Positions 8,815 through 17,657 of a DNA stretch of 64,000 nt are shown piece after piece; the stretch's first letter is position 1, and every line of letters begins with the position of its first letter. This DNA comes from Pseudomonadota bacterium (GTDB taxonomy: Bacteria > Pseudomonadota > Alphaproteobacteria > Rhizobiales > Rhizobiaceae), in assembly GCA_023457435.1 (NCBI GenBank), contig JAEWLS010000027.1, forward strand, positions 124,001 through 188,000. Reading direction: 5' to 3'. The position numbers and the translations under genes are program-made. The notes beneath the pieces are model-generated. The model had not been told where the DNA came from and did no database searches. It saw only the letters and a list, made by a program, of their open reading frames with translations.

Positions 8815-11258
8815 TCCCTTCGCACGCTGAGATCGTCGTCATCGGCGGCGGCATCATCGGCTGCTCCACTGCCTACCACCTCGCGAAGGAGCACAAGGCC
8901 GACGTCGTGCTTCTGGAGCAGGGAAGGCTCACCTCAGGCTCGACGTGGCACGCCGCCGGTCTGGTTGGCCAGCTTCGCTCGTCTGCATCAATTACGCGGG
9001 TGCTGAAGTACTCTGTTGAGCTCTACAAGAACCTCGCAGCGGAGACGGGTCTCGAAACGGGCTGGAGGATGACCGGGTGCCTTCGGCTCGCGACGAATGA
9101 CGACCGATGGACCGAGTTCAAGTGGCTTGCGACAACCGCGAAGAGCTTCGGCATGGACATGCACCTGATCTCTCCGGCCGAGGTGAAGCGCATGTGGCCA
9201 TTGTTGGAGGTTTCAGACCTCGTTGGCGCCTCATGGCTGCCGACCGACGGCCAGGCGAACCCGTCCGACATTGCGCAGTCACTGGCCAAGGGCGCGCGCA
9301 TGCACGGCGCGAAATTGCATGAAGGTGTGCGCGTTTTCGGCTTCGAGATGGAAGGCAAACGCATCGTCAAGGTGAGGACAGACCAGGGCGACATCGCTTG
9401 CGAAAAGGTCGTCAACTGCGCGGGGCAATGGGCACGCCAGCTTGGCGCAATGGCCGGAATATCCGTGCCTTTGACGCCGGTGAAACATCAGTACGTCGTC
9501 ACCGAGAAAATCGACGGGCTCGCTTCCGATGCGCCGACAATTCGCGACCCCGATCGACGCACGTACTTCAAGGAAGAGGTCGGCGGTCTCGTCATGGGCG
9601 GCTACGAGCCGAATCCGCAGGCGTGGGAAACGGGGTTGGCGGGGGGCGATGTCCCGGGCGACTGGGAGTTCCGGCTGTTCGACGACGACTTCGATCATTT
9701 CGAACAGCATATGACGCAAGCCATCGCGCGGGTCCCGGCGCTCGAAACCGTCGGGATCAAGCAGATGATCAACGGCCCGGAGAGCTTCACGCCGGACGGC
9801 AACTTCATCCTCGGCCGGGCGCCGGAATGTTCCAATATGTATGTCGGCGCCGGGTTCAACGCTTTCGGGATCGCATCCGGCGGCGGCGCCGGCTGGGTGC
9901 TGGCCCAGTGGGTGGTGGACGGCGTCGCGCCGCTCGACCTTTGGGTCGTCGACATCAACCGCTTCTCCGCGTTGCATCGCGACCGCGACTGGGTGCGCGA
10001 GCGCACGCTGGAAGCTTACGGCAAGCACTACACGATCGGTTATCCGCACGAGGAGTACGAAAGCGGGCGGCAGGCGATCCGTTCGCCACTGTATGATCGT
10101 CTTGTTGCGTGCGGCGCAGTGTTCGGGGCGAAGCTTGGATGGGAGCGACCCAACTGGTTCGGCATTCCGGGTGCGCATGCCCGCGACGTCTATTCAATGG
10201 GGCGGCAGAACTGGTTCGAGCCCGTCGGCGAAGAGCACGTCCACGTTCGCGAGCACGTGGGCATCTTCGACCAGTCGTCTTTTGCGAAATTCGAGCTTTC
10301 CGGATCCGGCGCGCAGGCGGCTCTCGACTATCTCTGCGCGAACGACGTGTCGGGGCCCGTGGGGCGTCTGACCTACACCCAGCTTCTTAATGCGCGCGGA
10401 GGCATCGAAGCCGATCTCACAGTGGCGAAGCTCGCCGACGACCGCTTCTACGCGGTCACGGGAACCGGCTTTCGCACGCACGACCAGGCATGGATCTCGG
10501 AGAACGCTCCGTCCGGACTGGACTTCCGTCTCGACGACGTCACCGAGCAATTCGGTACTCTGTCGCTCATGGGACCGAAGGCGCGTCCAGTTCTCGCAAA
10601 GGTGACGAGAGCCGATATCTCCAATGCCGCTTTCCCGTTCGGCCGTGTCCGCGAGATCGGCATTGCCGGTCATTCGGTACGGGCGCTGCGCGTAACCTAT
10701 GTTGGCGAGCTCGGCTGGGAACTCCATGTGCCCATCTCGGGTCTCACGGACGTTTTCGACGCTTTGACGACAGCGGGCGCCGAATTCGACCTCCGCCCTG
10801 TTGGCTATCGCGCGCTGGAGTCGCTGCGGCTGGAAAAAGGTTATCGCGCCTGGGGCTCCGACATCACGCCGAACGACACGCCTTTCGAAGCAGGTCTTGG
10901 CTGGGCCGTTAAGCTCAAGTCCAACACCGCGTTCCTCGGCCGCGAGGCGGCCCAGGCGTTCGCATCCCGACCGCTGAGAAAGCGACTTGCCTGCTTTACC
11001 GTCGATCCTGAGGTCGTGCTTCTCGGCCGCGAGACCATCCTGCGTGACGGTGAACCTGTGGGCTACCTCACATCCGGCGGCTACGGATATACGGTGGGCA
11101 GGAGCATCGGCTACGGCTACGTGCGCAACGAAGCTGGCGTTGACGATGAGTTCTTGCGGGCCGGCACCTATGAGCTGGTGGTGGCCATGGATCGCGTCCC
11201 GGCCGTGCTGCACACAGGCGCGCTTTACGATCCAGGCAATTCACGGGTCAAGGTCTAG
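8811..11258 (+). CDS. FAD-dependent dimethylglycine/sarcosine dehydrogenase-family protein with GcvT domain
   Basis: 815 residues. N-terminal FAD domain with IVVIGGGIIGCSTAYHLA and GSTWHAAGLVGQLR, the segment whose His carries covalent FAD in dimethylglycine dehydrogenase; a central FAO_M-type linker; then an aminomethyltransferase (GcvT) folate-binding half from about residue 430, ending in GcvT_C (GLGWAVKLK, GYTVGRSIGYGYV). Relatives oxidatively demethylate N-methylated glycines and hand the C1 unit to tetrahydrofolate. The ATG at 8811 overlaps the phosphotransferase stop. Dimethylglycine, sarcosine or a related N-methyl compound is plausible; the substrate is not fixed by sequence. It overlaps the convergent methyltransferase gene by 4 bases. 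Confidence 0.88.
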   Translation: MIPSHAEIVVIGGGIIGCSTAYHLAKEHKADVVLLEQGRLTSGSTWHAAGLVGQLRSSASITRVLKYSVELYKNLAAETGLETGWRMTGCLRLATNDDRWTEFKWLATTAKSFGMDMHLISPAEVKRMWPLLEVSDLVGASWLPTDGQANPSDIAQSLAKGARMHGAKLHEGVRVFGFEMEGKRIVKVRTDQGDIACEKVVNCAGQWARQLGAMAGISVPLTPVKHQYVVTEKIDGLASDAPTIRDPDRRTYFKEEVGGLVMGGYEPNPQAWETGLAGGDVPGDWEFRLFDDDFDHFEQHMTQAIARVPALETVGIKQMINGPESFTPDGNFILGRAPECSNMYVGAGFNAFGIASGGGAGWVLAQWVVDGVAPLDLWVVDINRFSALHRDRDWVRERTLEAYGKHYTIGYPHEEYESGRQAIRSPLYDRLVACGAVFGAKLGWERPNWFGIPGAHARDVYSMGRQNWFEPVGEEHVHVREHVGIFDQSSFAKFELSGSGAQAALDYLCANDVSGPVGRLTYTQLLNARGGIEADLTVAKLADDRFYAVTGTGFRTHDQAWISENAPSGLDFRLDDVTEQFGTLSLMGPKARPVLAKVTRADISNAAFPFGRVREIGIAGHSVRALRVTYVGELGWELHVPISGLTDVFDALTTAGAEFDLRPVGYRALESLRLEKGYRAWGSDITPNDTPFEAGLGWAVKLKSNTAFLGREAAQAFASRPLRKRLACFTVDPEVVLLGRETILRDGEPVGYLTSGGYGYTVGRSIGYGYVRNEAGVDDEFLRAGTYELVVAMDRVPAVLHTGALYDPGNSRVKV

Positions 11259-11887
11259 TTCTTGATCAAAACGATCGCTCGGCTCGGTACGGTACCGGTT
11301 TCGCCCGGCATCGAAACGTAGGGCACGGTTTCCTCAGCCAGGCGAATGGCGCCCGCCTCGACCATGCGCGCTATCTCCGCTCGAAAACTCTCGTCCCATA
11401 GCGTGTTCTTGACCGTGAGCACCACGGCCCCGCCCGAGCGGCAGACTCGCAGGAGCTCGGGCAGACCTTCGATGCCCACATGACCGGTCGTAAAGACGCC
11501 TGCAGAGACGATGCCGGCGAACTGCCCGTCCGCGAATGGCAGCACAGTCCCGAGCGCAAGGTTGTGGAGCGCTTGGTAGACGCCTTTTGAGCGCGCCACT
11601 TCGAGCATCCCGGTGGAAATGTCCAACGCCTCCACATGCGGGAAGCCCATGATGCCGAGCCATTCGCCAATGATGCCCGTGCCCGCGCCTGCGTCCAGTA
11701 TCGGCTTTGCGCCTCGGGGCACGTAACGTGCCAGCAAAGCCAGGCAAATCGACGGATGACGATACCCTGCAGACGCCATTTCGGCGTCGTAGGTGTCCGC
11801 CCACTTGTCGTAGACGGCAGCTACCTCCGTTGAACTTCGGGCGCTGTAGACCGCGCCGAGGGAGCCATCGTGATGTCCGCTGGTCAT
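11255..11887 (-). CDS. Class I SAM-dependent methyltransferase
   Basis: 210 residues with SAM-binding motif I ILDAGAGTGIIGEWL, acidic post-I EALDIS, and motifs II/III around GIVSAGVFTTGHVG and LLRVCRSGGAVVLTVKN. The N-terminal VYDKWADTYDAEMASAGYRHP is typical of small-molecule methyltransferases of the Methyltransf_11/25 group (METTL27-like). It is convergent with, and overlaps, the demethylating flavoprotein gene. A link to the same methylated-amine metabolism is possible, but the substrate is unknown. Confidence 0.83.
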   Translation of the reverse strand: MTSGHHDGSLGAVYSARSSTEVAAVYDKWADTYDAEMASAGYRHPSICLALLARYVPRGAKPILDAGAGTGIIGEWLGIMGFPHVEALDISTGMLEVARSKGVYQALHNLALGTVLPFADGQFAGIVSAGVFTTGHVGIEGLPELLRVCRSGGAVVLTVKNTLWDESFRAEIARMVEAGAIRLAEETVPYVSMPGETGTVPSRAIVLIKN

Positions 11888-11926
11888 GGCCGTGTCTAGG
11901 GCAGATGACGTCGTTTAGCGATGCGC

Positions 11927-12589
11927 TCAGGAACTGCTGCCGACCGTCCGGCTGGGAAGCAGAAAGGCGATCAGCATGTCCCGGTCGACGACCGGAGCCG
12001 CCACCAGCCGCGCGTTTCCCCGTAGTCGACGGTCCTCAAGGTCGAGGTTAAAACCCGTGTTCAAGGCGTCGCTGCCCCGCAAGCGCTGCATCGCAGTATC
12101 CGGTTCAATGTCCAGTGCAAGTGCGAGCCGACGTATGAGGTTCTCTGAATCTGACGTGCCGTTGAAACTCTCGTTCACGAAGCTGACGAATGGCCGGTTG
12201 CAATTCACGATCTCCTGCTTGGCTGAAATCACGAAACATGGCGTGGGGCAGGCGTTCAGGACGAGGAACGTGCGTGCGGACGACGCCAGAGACCGCGTGG
12301 TATCCAAAGAGCGTCGAAGATAGGCCGTTCCTGTTACCCGAAGCGCCGATGCGAGGTTGTTACCTTCCATGCGTTCGGCGGTCTCCGCAACGAGCGCGGA
12401 GAGCGTGATCCCCCTTGCTACCGCGGCATCGGACAATGCGTCCCAGAAAATCCGCTCCAGCCTTATGCCGCGGCGCTCACCGCGCGTTGTAATTGCTCGG
12501 AATATCAGATCGCTTTCGCCCTGCCCCTCCATCGTTGAGGCGGCATCGCTTCGCGTCTGTCGATCATCAAAGTTTCCCGTCAACGCCAC
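11927..12589 (-). CDS. Ribbon-helix-helix domain protein with PAS-like C-terminal region
   Basis: 220 residues from a GTG at 12589 (GGAG about 10 bases upstream); an internal ATG at 12532 is an alternative. Residues about 28-85 match the alphaproteobacterial ribbon-helix-helix family PF13467: RGERRGIRLERIFWDALSD, ITLSALVAE, NLASALRV. Family members are usually only about 70-100 residues. Here about 130 more follow, containing a PAS-like stretch (CPTPCFVISAKQEIVNCNR). A DNA-binding regulator with a sensor-like domain is the reading; target and ligand are unknown. It stands alone between the methyltransferase and the uronate operon. Confidence 0.7.
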   Translation of the reverse strand: MALTGNFDDRQTRSDAASTMEGQGESDLIFRAITTRGERRGIRLERIFWDALSDAAVARGITLSALVAETAERMEGNNLASALRVTGTAYLRRSLDTTRSLASSARTFLVLNACPTPCFVISAKQEIVNCNRPFVSFVNESFNGTSDSENLIRRLALALDIEPDTAMQRLRGSDALNTGFNLDLEDRRLRGNARLVAAPVVDRDMLIAFLLPSRTVGSSS

Positions 12590-12733
12590 GTAGGTTCTGC
12601 TCCCGCGCCCGTGCTTTGCGCTATCGCTCGTGGACCCGCCCGTTCAGGCGAAGTGGCTTCGAGATGCGTGAACACTGGCAACCTTGCCGCTGCCTACAAA
12701 CGGGCAAGTCTTTCGCGAGTTCCGTGGCTTAGC

Positions 12734-13651
12734 TCAGTCGGCGGCGAAGGCACCGCGAAGCGCAGGAGGGGATGCCAGCGCGCCCCGGACCCGGATCACG
12801 GTGCCTGCTACGGAGTGGGCCCTGCCAACGGCATTGGCACTCGTGAGCCCGCTCAGGCGCGATGCGAGATAAGCGCCGTTGAACGAATCCCCGGCTCCCG
12901 TCGTGTCGACCGCGTCAGCAACCGGTTGCACCGGGATGACCTCAGTCGTGCCGTTCAGCCCGAGAGTGGTAGGCGAGTCGCCATTCTTGACCGCGATTTC
13001 GGGTACCCCCGCAGCGGCAATGCGCGCGACGGTCGCCAGCGGATCCCTGTCGCCAAACAGCGTTTGTTCATCGGGGAAGGTCGGCAAGACGATATCGCAA
13101 AGCGGCAGTACGGCTTCCGTTGCCGCCCTGGCCTGAGCCGCATCAGCCCAGAGGCGGGGGCGGTAGTTCGGGTCAAAAGCGACTTTCGCTCCTTTCGCCC
13201 TCGCTGCGTCGATTGCCCTCAGCAGAGTGTGGCGGGCTTCCGGAGCGAGGATGGCCAGCGTGATGCCTGAGAAATAGACGAGGGTGCGTGCGGCGAGGCT
13301 CCGGGCGAGCGCGGACCCGTCATCCGCCAAACGGCGCGCGGCGGAGTCGGCGCGCCAATAGGTGAAGGAGCGTTCGGCGCCGCTCAACGTGATGGCGTAG
13401 AGACCCGGCCGTGCGCCGGGTATTCGAGGGCTGGCGGCCGTGCCGATCCCGCTGGCCGCGAAAAAGTCCAGCTGGCTTTGCGAGAAGGGGTCGTCCCCGA
13501 ATGCACTGACGTAATCGCAGGTCGCACCCGGCAGAAGCGCCCGCAGCGTCCACAGCGTATTGAACGTGTCGCCGGCGTGTCCCATCCGCCAGGCGTCGCC
13601 GGAGCCCGACAGCTCCAGCATGCACTCGCCGATCGATGCGATGGAAGTCAC
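12734..13651 (-). CDS. kdgK: 2-dehydro-3-deoxygluconokinase (KDG kinase), PfkB family
   Basis: 305 residues. PfkB/ribokinase fold with the N-terminal GECMLELS start, substrate-binding GGDTFN-equivalent GHAGDTFNTLW, FDPNYRPRLW, and the C-terminal ATP/anion-hole signature DTTGAGDSFNGAYL with the catalytic Asp. KDG kinase phosphorylates 2-keto-3-deoxy-gluconate to KDPG, the common end product of the hexuronate branches encoded upstream. It is the last gene of the leftward operon and overlaps kdgF by 4 bases. No KDPG aldolase gene is in the window, so the final cleavage must be encoded elsewhere. Confidence 0.92.
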   Translation of the reverse strand: MTSIASIGECMLELSGSGDAWRMGHAGDTFNTLWTLRALLPGATCDYVSAFGDDPFSQSQLDFFAASGIGTAASPRIPGARPGLYAITLSGAERSFTYWRADSAARRLADDGSALARSLAARTLVYFSGITLAILAPEARHTLLRAIDAARAKGAKVAFDPNYRPRLWADAAQARAATEAVLPLCDIVLPTFPDEQTLFGDRDPLATVARIAAAGVPEIAVKNGDSPTTLGLNGTTEVIPVQPVADAVDTTGAGDSFNGAYLASRLSGLTSANAVGRAHSVAGTVIRVRGALASPPALRGAFAAD

Positions 13652-13977
13652 AGAAAGTCCGCACGGTAAGGCGTGAAGCTGTCCACCAGGCGGCCCTTCG
13701 CCAGTGCCTTGACACCGTGCGTCGCGCCGGAGGGGACGATGAAGCTGTCGCCTGCCGAAAGCACCGAGGTTTCATCGCCGACCGTGACCTCGAAGCGGCC
13801 CTCGGCGACGTAGCTCGCCTGGACGTGCGGGTGCGAATGCTTCCAGCCCTCGCCGCCTTCGGGGAAGGCGAATTCGACCATCATCAGCTGATCGGTGTGG
13901 ACGAGCACGCGGCGGCGGTTGCCGTCCGGCGTTGCCGTCCACTCGCCCTCGCCGGAGCGGCGGAAGATCGTGGTCAT
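13648..13977 (-). CDS. kdgF: Cupin protein, KdgF-type unsaturated uronate ring-opening enzyme
   Basis: 109 residues, a single small beta-barrel cupin with HSHPHVQASYV (metal-binding His residues), EGRFEVTVGDE and VPSGATHGV. KdgF proteins of this size speed conversion of 4,5-unsaturated uronate monomers, released from pectin or alginate by lyases, to the linear keto form used by KduI. The position between kdgK and kduD supports this specific role over a generic cupin. It starts 9 bases after kduD and overlaps kdgK by ATGA. Confidence 0.85.
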   Translation of the reverse strand: MTTIFRRSGEGEWTATPDGNRRRVLVHTDQLMMVEFAFPEGGEGWKHSHPHVQASYVAEGRFEVTVGDETSVLSAGDSFIVPSGATHGVKALAKGRLVDSFTPYRADFL

Positions 13978-13986
13978 CAGCGCCTC

Positions 13987-14739
13987 CTACCTGGCCAGCC
14001 AGCCGCCGTCGACCGGGATGACGGCGCCGTGCATGTAGTCCGAAGCAGGTGCCAGCAGAAACACAGCAGCGTCGCCGATGTCGGAGGGCACGCCCCAGCG
14101 TCCGGCCGGAATGCGGGCAAGGATCGCCGCGCTGCGGTCCGGGTCGGCGCGCAGCACCTGCGTGTTGTTCGTCTCGATGTAGCCCGGCGCAACCGCGTTT
14201 ACGTTGATGCCTCTGGCCGCCCACTCGTTCGCCAGGATACGCGTGACGCCGAGGACACCGTGCTTGGACGCGGTGTAGGATGCGACGCGGATGCCGCCCT
14301 GAAACGACAGCATCGACGCCACGTTGACGATCTTGCCGCCTCGGCCGGTGGCGAGTGCGTTCTTGGCGAAGACCTGGCTGACGAAGAACATCGTCTTCAG
14401 GTTGACGTCCATCACGTCGTCCCAGTCGGCTTCCGAGAAGTCGATGGCGTCGCCGCGACGGATAATGCCGGCATTGTTGACCACGCCGTCGATCGGAGCG
14501 CGGGCATAGCATGAGTCGATCATCGCCATGGCGGCAGCGTTGTCGGCGAGGTCGCATGCGACCGCCTCGAACTCCGCGCCCTCGGCCTGCACGAGCCGCG
14601 CTGTTTCATCCATCGACGAGCGGCCAACGCCGACGACGGCCCCGCCGGCGCGCGCGACGGACACGGAGATGCCCTGACCTATGCCGGTGTTGGCACCGGT
14701 GACGAGGATACGCTTGCCCGCCAGACTGAAGGCCTTCAC
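13987..14739 (-). CDS. kduD: 2-dehydro-3-deoxy-D-gluconate 5-dehydrogenase (SDR)
   Basis: 250 residues, a classical short-chain dehydrogenase: cofactor loop TGANTGIGQGI, NNAGI, catalytic Ser in SMLSFQGG and YxxxK as YTASKHG, and C-terminal PVDGGWLAR. KduD reduces 2,5-diketo-3-deoxygluconate (the product of KduI) to KDG. Length equals typical KduD (about 253). It overlaps kduI by 4 bases, as in other pectin-catabolic operons. Confidence 0.92.
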   Translation of the reverse strand: MKAFSLAGKRILVTGANTGIGQGISVSVARAGGAVVGVGRSSMDETARLVQAEGAEFEAVACDLADNAAAMAMIDSCYARAPIDGVVNNAGIIRRGDAIDFSEADWDDVMDVNLKTMFFVSQVFAKNALATGRGGKIVNVASMLSFQGGIRVASYTASKHGVLGVTRILANEWAARGINVNAVAPGYIETNNTQVLRADPDRSAAILARIPAGRWGVPSDIGDAAVFLLAPASDYMHGAVIPVDGGWLAR

Positions 14740-15575
14740 CGCAGCGCCTCCACTGGAACCGGGTCGACGTCGGTGTAGTCCACATTGTCGCCAGCCATCG
14801 CCCAGATGAAGGTGTAGTTCGACGTGCCGCAGCCGGAATGGATCGACCAGACCGGAGACAGCACCGCCTCCTCATTGGCCATGACGATGTGGCGGGTCTC
14901 GGCAGGCTCACCCATGAAGTGCATGACACGCGCCGTCGGTGCGAGCGCGAAGTAGAGATAGACCTCCATGCGCCGATCATGGACGTGCGCCGGCATCGTG
15001 TTCCAGACCGAGCCCGGCGCCAGTTCCGTCATGCCGACGACGAGCTGACACGTCTTTGCGCCGTCGGGGTGGATGAAGCGGAATATGGATCGCTGGTTCG
15101 AGGTCTCCGCGCTGCCCAGATCCATGCGCAGCGCGTCGCCAATGCGGATCAGGCGGGTAGGGTAGCTGGCGTGGGCCGGCGCGCTGAGAAGGTAGAACTT
15201 CGCCGGTTGAGCGGAGTCCGTGGACATGAAGGCGACTTCCTCGCCCATGCCCACATACAGCATATCGCGGTGGGCCATCTCATGGTCCGCGTCGCGCGTG
15301 CTGACGATGCCCGGTCCGCCGATATTGACGACGACCAGCTCGCGACGCTCGAGAAAGCTCTTGGTGCCCATTGGCTTCACGGCTTCGAGCGCGAGCTTGG
15401 CGCCGGCCGGCATAGCGCCACCGACCACCATCCGGTCATAGTGCGTGTAGACCAGCTCGACCTTGTTCGGCTGGAACAGGTTCGGCATGTGAAAATTCGC
15501 ACGCAGTTCGGCGGTGTCCATCGCCTTGGCGCGCGAAGGATCGATGGCGTGGCGGCTTGTATAGCTCGTGGACAT
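14736..15575 (-). CDS. kduI: 5-dehydro-4-deoxy-D-glucuronate isomerase
   Basis: 279 residues, matching the 278-residue KduI family. ATG 15575 is preceded by CTGGAGG; the open frame extends upstream but only as antisense of the regulator gene. Family features are the duplicated cupin, with FHMPNLFQPN, YTHYDRMVVGG, MPAHVHDRRMEVYLYF (metal-binding His/Glu) and WSIHSGCGTSNYTFIW. It isomerises 5-keto-4-deoxyuronate to 2,5-diketo-3-deoxygluconate in pectin breakdown. Confidence 0.94.
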   Translation of the reverse strand: MSTSYTSRHAIDPSRAKAMDTAELRANFHMPNLFQPNKVELVYTHYDRMVVGGAMPAGAKLALEAVKPMGTKSFLERRELVVVNIGGPGIVSTRDADHEMAHRDMLYVGMGEEVAFMSTDSAQPAKFYLLSAPAHASYPTRLIRIGDALRMDLGSAETSNQRSIFRFIHPDGAKTCQLVVGMTELAPGSVWNTMPAHVHDRRMEVYLYFALAPTARVMHFMGEPAETRHIVMANEEAVLSPVWSIHSGCGTSNYTFIWAMAGDNVDYTDVDPVPVEALR

Positions 15576-15592
15576 TGATCCTCCAGGTGCGG

Positions 15593-16357
15593 TCAGTAGG
15601 CAGCGCCGGCGAAGGTGTACCGCTGCTGCTCGCCGTCGAGGCGGTCGCGGTAGCGCTTCTGGCTCGCGGTCAGGTGGTCGCGCATCGCCTGTCGGGATGC
15701 GTCGGGATCGCCGGACGAGATGGCACGCAATATCGCGAGATGCTCGTCCTGAAGACCCTTCTGGTATTCGCGCGACAGGACGCTGTCGGTTCCCCAGGGG
15801 GAGGTAATGTCGCAAGGAATGGCGCGCATGCCGAGCGCGTCCAGCACCTCGACATAGAACGGGTTGTTGGTCGCAGCGGCGATGGCGCGATGGAACTCGA
15901 AGTCGTTGCGCCCGGTCGCCTCGCCGAGGTTGAGACGGCGGTCGAACTCGAAGAACGCCTCCTGGATTGCAGCCTGCTGCGCGCCGTTGCGGCGCTGCGC
16001 GGCAAGGCCGGCGCTTTCGATCTCGATGCCCATGCGGACCTCGATGACGTTAAGCGCATGGCTGATCTTGTTGCCGATATCCGCCGTGATCTGGCCGAAC
16101 GTCGCCGTCGGCCGCACCAGAACGAACACGCCGGCGCCCTGCCGAGGCTCGACGAAGCCGTCTGCCGCAAGTGAAGCCATTGCCTCGCGGATCACCGTCC
16201 GGCTCACGCCGAAGCGGTCCGTAAGTTGGCTCTCGGTAGGCAGCTTCTGCCCAGCCGGGAAGGCGCCCGAGAGAATCTGCTGGCGCAGTGCCGCGACGAC
16301 ACGCTCGGACAGCTTTGGCCGGCGCTCCAGACGCGTTTCGATGTTCGTATCGGCCAT
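15593..16357 (-). CDS. FadR-type GntR transcriptional regulator of uronate genes
   Basis: 254 residues: an N-terminal winged helix-turn-helix (TESQLTDRFGVSRTVIREAM) and an all-helical FCD ligand domain (NDFEFHRAIAAATNNPFY, DEHLAILRAI). FadR-subfamily proteins bind operators with a TNGTNNNACNA core, and such a palindrome lies between uxaC and uxuB (20807-20821). ATG 16357 has GAGGAG upstream. It sits in the middle of the operon, between dctM and kduI, and probably represses both divergent arms until a uronate or KDG-type intermediate binds. The ligand is inference. Confidence 0.88.
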   Translation of the reverse strand: MADTNIETRLERRPKLSERVVAALRQQILSGAFPAGQKLPTESQLTDRFGVSRTVIREAMASLAADGFVEPRQGAGVFVLVRPTATFGQITADIGNKISHALNVIEVRMGIEIESAGLAAQRRNGAQQAAIQEAFFEFDRRLNLGEATGRNDFEFHRAIAAATNNPFYVEVLDALGMRAIPCDITSPWGTDSVLSREYQKGLQDEHLAILRAISSGDPDASRQAMRDHLTASQKRYRDRLDGEQQRYTFAGAAY

Positions 16358-16375
16358 GGCGATCTCCTCGATGGC

Positions 16376-17656
16376 CTATTTGAAAACGCCTGGCAACCAA
16401 AGAGAAAGCTGCGGCACGAAGGTGACCAGCATCAGCACCGCCAACCCCGCCCCATAGAACGGCCAGATCGAGCGCATGGCCTCCCAGACTGTTATCCTTC
16501 CGACGGCGCAAGCCACGAACTGGACGGCACCGACCGGTGGGGTGTTAAGGCCGATACCCAGATTGAGGATCATGATGACGCCGAAATGGACCGGATCGAC
16601 CCCGTAATGCACAGCAACCGGCAGGAAGATCGGCGTGGCGATGATGATCGTCGGACCCATGTCCATAAACGTGCCGAGGAGCAACAGCAGCACGTTGATC
16701 AAGAGCAGGATCACCAGGGGATTCTGCGAGATTGTACCCATCCAGTCGATCATCGCGGCCGGAATGCGAAGGAACGCCATCAGCCACGCGAAGGACGCGG
16801 CGGTCCCAATGATAAGCAGGACCATCGCGGTGGTGCGCACGGCGCCGACGGTGGCATGGACGAAATCCGACCAGCGCATCGAGCGATACACCGTGAGTGT
16901 AACGAGCAGCGCATAGAACACGGCGATGCACGAGCTTTCCGTGGCCGTGAACACCCCCGAGCGGACGCCCCCGAAAATGATGCCGATAAGCAGCAGGCCG
17001 GGAAGCGAATAGAGAAAGAACCAGCCGACGCGGGCCAAACCCGGAAACGGCTCGGTCGGGTAGCCGCGCCTGCGAGCAACGAGGTAGGCGGTCACCATCA
17101 GCGCCGCTGCAAAGAGCAGACCCGGAACTACGCCGGCCGTGAACAGATCGGCAATCGAGATCTTTCCGCCTGCCGAGATCGAATAGATGATCATGTTGTG
17201 GGACGGCGGCAGAAGCAGCGCGATGAGCGCTGCCATCGACGTGACGTTGACGGCGTAGTCGGTCCCGTATCCGCGCGCCTTCATCTGCGGAATCATGAGA
17301 CCGCCGACTGCAGCGGCTTCGGCCACCGCCGAGCCGGAAATGCCGCCGAACAGGGTTGAAGCGGCGATATTGACCTGGCCAAGCCCGCCGCGAAGGTGTC
17401 CGACCAGCGAGCCGGCGAAGTTGACGATGCGCTGCGCGATGCCGCCGCGCACCATGAGGTCGCCGGCGTAGATGAAGAACGGAATGGCGAGCAGCGTGAA
17501 CACGCTCATGCCCGAGTTCATTTGCTGGAACACCACGAGCGGCGGAAGACCCATGTACAGCACGGTCGCGAAGCTCGCGGCGCCGAGGCAGAAGGCGATC
17601 GGCGTGCCGATCAGCATGAGAAGCGTGAAGACGCCGAACAGGATCAGAGACGCCAT
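16376..17656 (-). CDS. TRAP transporter large permease (DctM family)
   Basis: 426 residues with about 12 hydrophobic segments, beginning LILFGVFTLLMLIGTPIAFCLG, and typical DctM motifs GGISGSAVAEAAAVGG and PFFIYAGDLMVRGG. It forms the ion-driven channel of a tripartite uronate (or related organic acid) importer with the small permease, separated by one base, and the binding protein upstream. Context of uxaC, kdu and uxu genes makes hexuronates or unsaturated oligo-uronates the likely cargo. Confidence 0.93.
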   Translation of the reverse strand: MASLILFGVFTLLMLIGTPIAFCLGAASFATVLYMGLPPLVVFQQMNSGMSVFTLLAIPFFIYAGDLMVRGGIAQRIVNFAGSLVGHLRGGLGQVNIAASTLFGGISGSAVAEAAAVGGLMIPQMKARGYGTDYAVNVTSMAALIALLLPPSHNMIIYSISAGGKISIADLFTAGVVPGLLFAAALMVTAYLVARRRGYPTEPFPGLARVGWFFLYSLPGLLLIGIIFGGVRSGVFTATESSCIAVFYALLVTLTVYRSMRWSDFVHATVGAVRTTAMVLLIIGTAASFAWLMAFLRIPAAMIDWMGTISQNPLVILLLINVLLLLLGTFMDMGPTIIIATPIFLPVAVHYGVDPVHFGVIMILNLGIGLNTPPVGAVQFVACAVGRITVWEAMRSIWPFYGAGLAVLMLVTFVPQLSLWLPGVFK

Positions 17657-17657
17657 C

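Noticed and set aside
12722..12741. tRNA-like stretch GTGGCTTAGCTCAGTCGG
   Set aside because: It resembles a tRNA 5' half and D-loop, but it overlaps the 3' end of kdgK, and no anticodon stem, T-loop or acceptor partner follows.
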